The notes beneath the pieces were generated by a model. The model was not told the origin of the DNA, searched no databases, and saw only the letters and a program-made list of their open reading frames with translations. From Apostichopus japonicus (taxonomy: Eukaryota > Echinodermata > Holothuroidea > Aspidochirotida > Stichopodidae), in NCBI RefSeq assembly GCF_037975245.1, contig NC_092572.1, forward strand, positions 20,774,489-20,838,488: DNA of 64,000 nucleotides. Reading direction: 5' to 3'. The position numbers and the translations under genes are program-made. Of the stretch, positions 15,101 to 24,100 are shown piece after piece; position 1 is the stretch's first letter; each line of letters begins with the position of its first letter.

Positions 15101-18100
15101 TATCTAACAAGTTTATGAGGGTTTAAATGTATGTCTACTTTAATTTGAAATATTTTAATATGTATCGGTACAAAGGAGGACAGACATGTGAATCTCGTTA
15201 AAATGCTTGTTATCATTCCACATGCTTGAAAACATTAAATGACTTCAGCTTTATTTGAACTACAAATTTCAAACCTTTAACATACCGTGCTAGATCGGAG
15301 TATGCCTTTGACTTTTACAGACAAATGAAAAAACTTGTAATACAGCCAAAAGGAATTGAGCAAAAAAAAATTGATAATGTACTCGAACGTACATTTCCTC
15401 TGTCCAATTTTGTGATTTCCAAACATTTTGTTTTCCTGCTTTCCTTTCAATGTTTTGGCTTTGACTAAGGACGGTCATACTTTTACAAAAAGAAGAAATA
15501 GTCGTAATGCATAGTAAACACAGGGATGTGAAAAGACTACTAGCTTACCTGACCAAGCCAAGATTGGATAATGGTATCACATTATCAACTGATATCATAC
15601 ATTTAAAAAGAAGACATGCCAAAGTCATGCAAGTGTCATGCAGTAGAAGGTTAATATGAGAACATGCAAAAATCATGCAATCACTATAAGATCATCTCAT
15701 GCAAAAACCACTACATTCATAAATCAATTGATCATGCTGTTAAAATGTTAGTGAGATGTACAGGGAAATTTAATAGACAAAAATGATGGATTCTGCTTTC
15801 ACTTAAAAAAAGACTGCTGTAACATCTTCCCAATTGTCTTTATCTTAGGGCTCTTGACTAAACCAAAGAGAATAATTTTTCACCTTTTCTTAGTCACTGA
15901 GGTTCATACCACGAAATGATTTTATACAAATTGTTAACTTAAATTTGTACCTCTTCGAGTTTGCCCATTTTTTCAAAAGTTTAAAATTCCAAATTCTATA
16001 CATGCTCCAAATACTTAATACACATAACTTACGTTTCTCCTTGAACTATACTTACTTTCCTAACCAAATAATCCATGCAAAGGGTACCAACACAAATTGA
16101 GATTAAATTTTATTTTTTTTAAATAGGATCACAAAGCATCTGACAACAAGTCCATGTCATATTAATTCCATATGGTTAGAGTAACATGCACTTACATGCA
16201 ATTACACACTTAACATACAAATATTCATGCACTTAGCACGCAATAGTCATGCGTGTAGGCCAAGGAATAAAGTTATTTGATATGGCTTAGTCAGATGCTA
16301 TACTGTCTACAAACCCCTGCGTCAAAAAGACATGACTTTACATACAAATATTCATGCACTAAGCATGCAATAGTCATGCATGTAGGCCAAGGGATAATAT
16401 TATCTGATATGGCATAGTCAGATGCTATACTGTCTACAAACCCCTGAGTCAAAGAGACATGACTTTACATAGTCATGCACTTACAGCAGCATACAATATT
16501 CATGCGTGTAGGCCAAGGGATAATATTATCTGATATGGCCTAGTAAGATGATATACTGTCCACAAACCCCTGAGTCAATGAGACAGGACTACGTTAAAGC
16601 ACAGTTCTCACAAAATGGAAAATTTCAAAGTTTCAGACTTTCAATTGAGCTGATTGAAATGAATGACAATTCTTATACGATTATAGTACAAGTTATATTG
16701 CATCATCACAGTTCCTTTCTCAAACTATACATTTCATTAAAAATATTTTAGAAAACTTGACATTCCTATTTTTTCCTTTTATTATTCTTAACAAAGTCAC
16801 AAAGTGATCAACTAAATGATCGGCGAAGAAAAACATCACAAAACTTTTAGTTGATTCCACGGATGCAATCGAAACAATAGATTTCATTCTCTTATTCATT
16901 TCTTTCATGAATAAGGAGTAGTATCCATCATAAGCCAATAAAATTATCATAAATATTTTAATTGTGTGATCAGTTTCCTTGGCTGTGCAATACTTAAGGG
17001 CCCCTATATAACGTTGTGTTATTGGACAACTCATTTATCACATATAGGATAAAATGACTTGTAGCAAGTCTAGAAAACACTCTCACCTGATGCACAATCT
17101 GAGCAGGAAGTGGCACCATCGTTACTATAGTAACCAGCCAAGCAGGCATTAGGATCTGCTGCTGGGTCTGAGCACTCATAGCCCTTGGGACAGGTGACAC
17201 ATGATGTCTGGGCGGTGTCATTTTGATATTCTCCACCTGGGCACCTAACTGGCTCGCTTAATCCATCTGTAGGGCATTCGTAACCTGAGAAAAATTGTAG
17301 AAGACTCGTTAGACGACGAACGGATGTTTATCTGAATGGCAAATAAACATAGCGGTGGATGCAATAATGGTGGAAGTTTTACAGAATAATGAAAGATATC
17401 ATATAATGAGAATGTAGCTCCAGTAAATGACTGAAAGTATCTGGACAAGTATCATTTCAGAATAACTTTTATTTAAACACTCCAGAAAGATAGAAATTAA
17501 GGTAAGGCCTTTCCCGGTCCCTTTGAAGAGTGAATTCAGGAAGAAGTTTTGTGTTGATATATAAAAGGTCAAATCTCTGAGTGAGAGCTTTATTCGTATA
17601 CTTAAAACAAGCTTTCAAGATATTCATTTTGAAAGTAGAATAATCATCTGGAATGTTCCTTTAAGGCTGATTCAATGATGACAATGACCCTCCTTCCAGA
17701 TCTCTCTACCAACAATGCCACTATTTGCATTAAATTTCAACAACTCAATCAAAAACCATTTTTTCCCTTTAAATATTCAGGTACAGATCCAAGATGGCAT
17801 AGCAGTGCACACACCCCCTCCCCCTCCCCTCTCTATCTGTCTTTCACCACCTTGCTTGAAGACTAAAATTGTAGACCCAATTTATAAATAGCCTAATTAT
17901 GCCTCAGAATGAACCATTTCACAACTCAAATATTTTGTTATTTGAGGCCAGGGGGGGGATGAGGAGAAGGGCCCCAGACCCTCTGACATGGGTGTTACTG
18001 TGGCGGCAACCACCTCTAGGCTACACCCTCTTCATTTTAATATCCTGCATCTGGCCCTGATATTTAACTTCATTATCTACTTTAGATGTAACTAGAAGCA

Positions 18101-21100
18101 TTTACATCTAAATTGGATAACTCCCTTACCTTTCGGACAGTCCAAGCATGAAACTGTTCCATTGGGAGCGTATGTTCCAGCTGAACAAGTAGTACATCCT
18201 GTCTGGAGGGAATCCACCTCTGTTCCTCCTGGACAGCTCTGTAAAAACAAAACATTTTCTCTTTACCTGTTACCTCGTTTTTGAAGAGCTCGTAAATTTA
18301 GAGGACGTTGCTTACAAATCAACAAGGGACCAGGCTCTTCTCATCTTACCATAGAATTGATTACGAGCTGGTAACTACATCAAACCCAAAACTGTTCCAG
18401 TGAATATGATTTGAGTTCCTCTCTTGATCAAACATGATGGAATAATTGATCTGGTATAGCATTCCATTTGAGTTCAGCGAAAGACTACACGACACGACGG
18501 AACACACAAAACTCAAAATTAAGCAAAGTTGGTGTGTTTGGGGTCTATTAAACACAACCTCTCAGTGTTTTTGCAGCATTTATCTATATAGCTAATATTA
18601 ATTTGCTTTAATGCTGCAACAGGGACACATTTGTGATCCTCAACCAAGCATAAGAAGATTTTATGTGATCATAAAGGACTTGCAGTAGTTTGCAAGTGTT
18701 ACCATGGCAACCACAAAACCTCTCAGTGTTTTTTACAGCATTTATCTACATAGCTAATGTTAACATGCTTTAATGCTACAACATGGACACATACAGGTAT
18801 ATGTGATCCTCAAACAAGCAAAACAAGATTTCATGTGTTCATAACGGAGTTGCAGTAGCTGGCAACTTTATTTTCATTTTCATCTTTTTCGTAGAATGTA
18901 GAACTTGTGAATGGAAAATTCCAAAGGAAGAGGAATTGGAGCAATGACATGAAAATGGATCAAAAGGGGATAATAACAAGCTGAAACGTTACTAATTTCT
19001 TGTACAGGCTGGGTACATTAAATCAGAATGCATATATTGTGAGGAGACAGGTAAAATGAAGCAGGAAAGTAAATAAAAGTCATTCTGCTTTTAAATATTT
19101 TAGCATATTTGAAAACCAGAGCTGCAGCTTTCAGTACTGTAGTTGAATGTAAAACTAGAGGCACACAAACTTGTGGAGAGATTAAGGGGAAAAAATTGGC
19201 TTATAATTGTTCTCATGATTAATCGTTAAGAATTAAATACGAAAGTAATCGTTACCAATGGCTGTTGGTAGACACTAGCACAGTAGAATCCACTCGGGCA
19301 GTCTGAGCATTCCATTTCTCCATCCAGGGAGTACTGAGGAAGGTCACATGATGTAATTTCACCAGTGGTACTGTTACAGGAGGACCCAGCAGGACAGAGG
19401 GTGCAGGTAGCCGCCCCTGAAAGACTGAAGTAACCAACCCCTGGACATGACTGTAGAGTAAGAAAAGACAATATATACATCCATTAAACAGAGATTAAAC
19501 AAAGGCCATCTTGAAAGACTGAAGTAACCAACCCCTGGACATGACTGTACGATAAGAAAAGACAATATATATCCATTTTACAGAGATAAAACAGAAATTT
19601 TAACTTTTGAATAAATCTGCTCCATGAAACATTACTGTTAACTCAAACAATTCTTTTATGGAGGTTCCAACTTCCTACATCATGTGTCTCAGATATTATT
19701 GAGAATCAAATTAAATCTCTTAGAAAAGCTCAATCGAGGGATCTCAAGATGGCGGCGATTGAATGACCTTACAAATATTTTTGTCAATTGTGATCGCTTC
19801 TAGCACTTTCTGCTACAATAAGTTACATGATCACATCACGTCGAAAATCTTTAAATCCAAATGATTAATCCAAGGTCGAGTTTAGTGGTAGGAGCGAATG
19901 CCACCATTTTGGTATTGTTTTTTGTCACATGAACTTTGTACGTATATATTCATAAAGTCAGCGTTTGCGTAAATCTAAGGATCCATAGCTCTAAGATGAA
20001 TGTTCATTAGTGTTAACTATAGTTTTGGGGCAACAATGGGAATCAGTAATCAAGATCAGTCAGCTATTCACTAATTGCCAATTGTTCATCCTTAATGCTA
20101 TGGATATCTTCAATTCATAGGCAAGCTACAGTATTCATAACTGGAGAAAATCCACTTTACTATGTTAATGATTTAAATATTTCTTCTTGTCAGAGAGTTT
20201 TGTATTTGTATTTTTTTTTTCTAATTGTGCACTTTCTCTGTAAATATTATCAAAATGTCAGTGACCATTTACTATACCTGACAATCTGCCAGAGAGGATG
20301 AGCCATTCTGGGGATTATACTCGCCATCGCCACAAGCAGAAGGGGCAGTCGAGCCACCCAAACAGCTGGAAACAAAATTCAAAAGTTAATCCATTTATTA
20401 AATAAGCATTTGACAATTGTATTTTATATTTTTTTTTAAATTAATACTCAAACTGACAACTACTAAATACAAAATTACACAACATAATACATACTTTTTG
20501 TGTTAAATGTCTTCATCCAAAGTTGAAGAAAATTTAACTTCACACATAATACATTACACAATTTAGCTCAACTTTCTTTTAAGTAACTGTAGATCTTTGT
20601 GTTCCACAGCTAATCCAACATAAAACTTTAACAACCCTTTACACAATTATTTCTCACAAACAACAGGGAAACTAATCATAAAACAAGCAACGTTTCTGTC
20701 AAATTTATGAACCCTTATTCACTGCACTTTGTAATGTATTCTCAAAAAGGTTGTTACACATATTGACAGTTTTTTTTTTATATACATGTGAATTTGAATT
20801 CAATTTTGACTAGTCAAAATAATGAAAACTTATCAAAGATCTCCTTAAATGAATGTTAAAGCTGTTTTGAACTTGAAGAATTTCTCATATAAATCACATA
20901 CTTTGCATACAGGTGAAATATCTTGACCAGAAGTTCCTAAACTAGATAGTACAGGAACTGGATGATATATTTTGTCTTTTTTTTTTTTCTTCTTTTAAAA
21001 CATATTTAGTAGATATCTTGTCTCCAAGTGTCCAGACTATCTTTCCAAGTGTCCAGATTGTCTCTCTAAATGTCCAGACTGTCTCTCTAAATGTCCAGAT

Positions 21101-24100
21101 TGTCTCTCTAAAGTCCAGAGTATCTCTCCAAGTGTCCAGAGTATCTCTCTAAATGTCCAGACTATATCTCTAAATGTCCAGACTATCTCTCCAAATGTCC
21201 AGATTATCTCTCTCAATGTCCAGACTATCTTTCCAAGTGTCCAGATTGTCTCTCCAAGTGTCCAGATTGTCTCAGTATAATGGTACGTCACCAATACATG
21301 ACCAGTACAACATGATAGTAATTTATCATTAAATTATTCCCTGATAGTAAATTGTGGTACTATCAGAGATGAATTTAGTGTTCACAGTCTGTGTGTGCTA
21401 TATTTCAGATTTACAAACATATGTAATATATACTTTTAATCCCATGGCACCCAAATTTATGTGAAACCCTCTGAGTATGCTTCTTACATGTAAAGTCGTC
21501 ACAATGCACATTGCACAGACTGTCTTTCTTCCATGCATTTCATTATCATTAAGCAGTACTTTTTTGTTTTTCAATTGTAACCGCACAGTCCCTGACTTCA
21601 CAATAACTTCATTCACTGTGAAAATTTGACAAGTTGTTTTTACTGTATACCATATAGTAGGATCTTGAGAATCCCCCCAGTTACCTGAAGAGGGCAAGGC
21701 GTGATGCGGAACCTGAACAAACACAATGGAATCAAGATAAACTGACTCTATAAGCCAGTAATCAATACCACCTCACTTGAAAGGCAACCTTTGAGATCAT
21801 AAACTGACAAAGTTTACATCTGTTTCCTCAAGTTGCCAAGAGATGAGATTCTTCAGTTTATCCAATGCAAACATTCTTATCAGGTTTGTCCTTTCTTTGG
21901 AGCTATGGAAATGGGGAATGATGTTGTAATACTGAGTATTTGAAACGGTCTTAAATCTGGTCAAACAATTTGACCTATATAGCAAATATGCAGGGAGTGA
22001 AAAAATTAACAACGATGGCCGGCAATAATGGTTGTCAAAAGAATGACAGTACACACTGATGTGTGTGCAGTCACTGCAGTGTATGAGTACTGCTTATAAT
22101 ACAGTAGAATATATATGGCCTAGCCACCTAGCAAACTGTGAATTTAGTTACATTCAATTACAAACACATCTACTGTATCTATACTGCATTAGTTTACCCC
22201 CAAATAAAAATTATGACATTTCAATAGGGAATGTATTGAAAATAATTTATGAATAAAATTAAATGATTCATTATCATTTATTATGAAGTTCAAATAAGTG
22301 TGTTAAAATTATGTGACATGCTATTATCAAGATTATTGAGTTAAAAAATTAAATAATTAAATCAAGGCCTTCATGTTTTCGTCTTAGAATAATAACTAAC
22401 GCTGTAATCATTAAAAAAAAGGTCAATTAGAGATCATACAAAAATTATTAAGTACTTTGTAAGATTAAAAAATGAATGAATCTGTTCAAAAAGATGACAA
22501 TTACAGCTGTTTACATAAATATATATGGTGGCCAATTTAAACCACTAGTATATTTTAAGTGATATTCTGTGGTTTTGGTGATGACTGACCAAATTTGAAA
22601 CGCTGCTTAAACGACACAAAAAACGAAACTCACTAATATCCTGGTGGGCATTCGATGCAAGAGGCTGCATCGGTGTCAAAATAAAATCCTGCCGTACAGT
22701 TGTTTAGGCATTCTGTCATACAATCACAGGTATGCGCTACTGAGAGATCTGAGGGGAAAAAATGTTGAAGGAAAACTTGAGTAAAACACATAAACACATT
22801 CTGAAATTGTGTGATTTATTATCGGGAAAAGGGGTGAGGGATGGAAAGAGGTTTGGGGTTTTATATGTGACACAGTTTAATTATGTCTCCAGGTATAAGG
22901 AGTTGTGTTATAGTACTTATCAAAATATTGCTACAGTACAGTCGGTAATATACAAAGTTGCACAGTGCTTCTATAACAAATAGGCCTAAGTTCTGAGGTA
23001 CATTTATGATTTATTGTAAGCATTTCTTAGCATTCAGATGGTTTCTATAAATTTATATTACTGGTATTTTAGTGTAAAAATTTTCGCTAGAACTATTAAA
23101 GGCTTATTATCTCTTATAAAATACTATGGTTCCTGTGTACAAAAACTGCTAAGTATCTTGACACTTGATACACAGTGCTCAATTTGCCCATTTTGCTGCG
23201 AGGCCATACCAGACAAACTATTCCCTGTAAAATACACTGTACTGTATATCTTGAATGTATCTTGCTTTGATATCCCGGCATACTTGTGGAATTGTCTAAG
23301 CATGGCAGTTGTATGGACCAGTTTTCTCCTCTTTTTTCCTTTTTTTTGGGAGGGGGGGCTGTCAAACTCAATTAAGGAAAAAAGTTGAGACAAGTACACA
23401 AATATTTCTCTGTGGCTTTGAAATGTTCTCCTTGCTGGAGACATGGTTGTTCGAGGACAGGATAAATGAATTTGACATAGACTGGTAGAGCACACAGCAT
23501 TGATTCAAATTTGTATTATAACCCATCTACATGACTGACTTGCATGTTGAAATGAGACAGGCTTGTGTAAGTATGATGTAAGTGAAGCAAATCACTTGGA
23601 AAAACAAAATCCAATAACATTTAAGCTTTTTCAAACATTCAAAACTTTATAGGAATTTTATCCTTAACATTCAGACACAATAAGAGCTTCATCTTGCAGT
23701 TGTTTATAAATGTGATTGTACTTAAAACTTTGCATCATTATTCCTAGACTGGCCAGGTAATCTTCACAAATAATTCAACTGTACACTTTATATACTCAAC
23801 TAACTAAGCAATCTACATGGCCAAAAACAATCAACTGAGCTCCTTATTAGAGAGATGTAACTTAGAAAGTGGATTGGATTAACAGCAAATTTTGTGTGGA
23901 ATAAATTTAATTGCATGTATGTATACATATATATTTGTTTTGTTTTTTATTTGCACATCCTTTAAATGCCCAATTTCATGATGGTTGCAAAATGAAATTT
24001 GAAAATTACAAGCCAATTACAGTTTCCCAATCATGTCATTTTCAGTCTTGACCCCAAATAGTAGCATGCTAGATATTTAACTATTTAATATCACTTAAAA

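Noticed and set aside
21663-21715. 28-nt mini-exon with good-looking GT-AG ends in intron 2-3 of the cysteine-module gene
   Set aside because: Joining it to exon 2 makes a stop codon, and exons 2 and 3 already join in frame.
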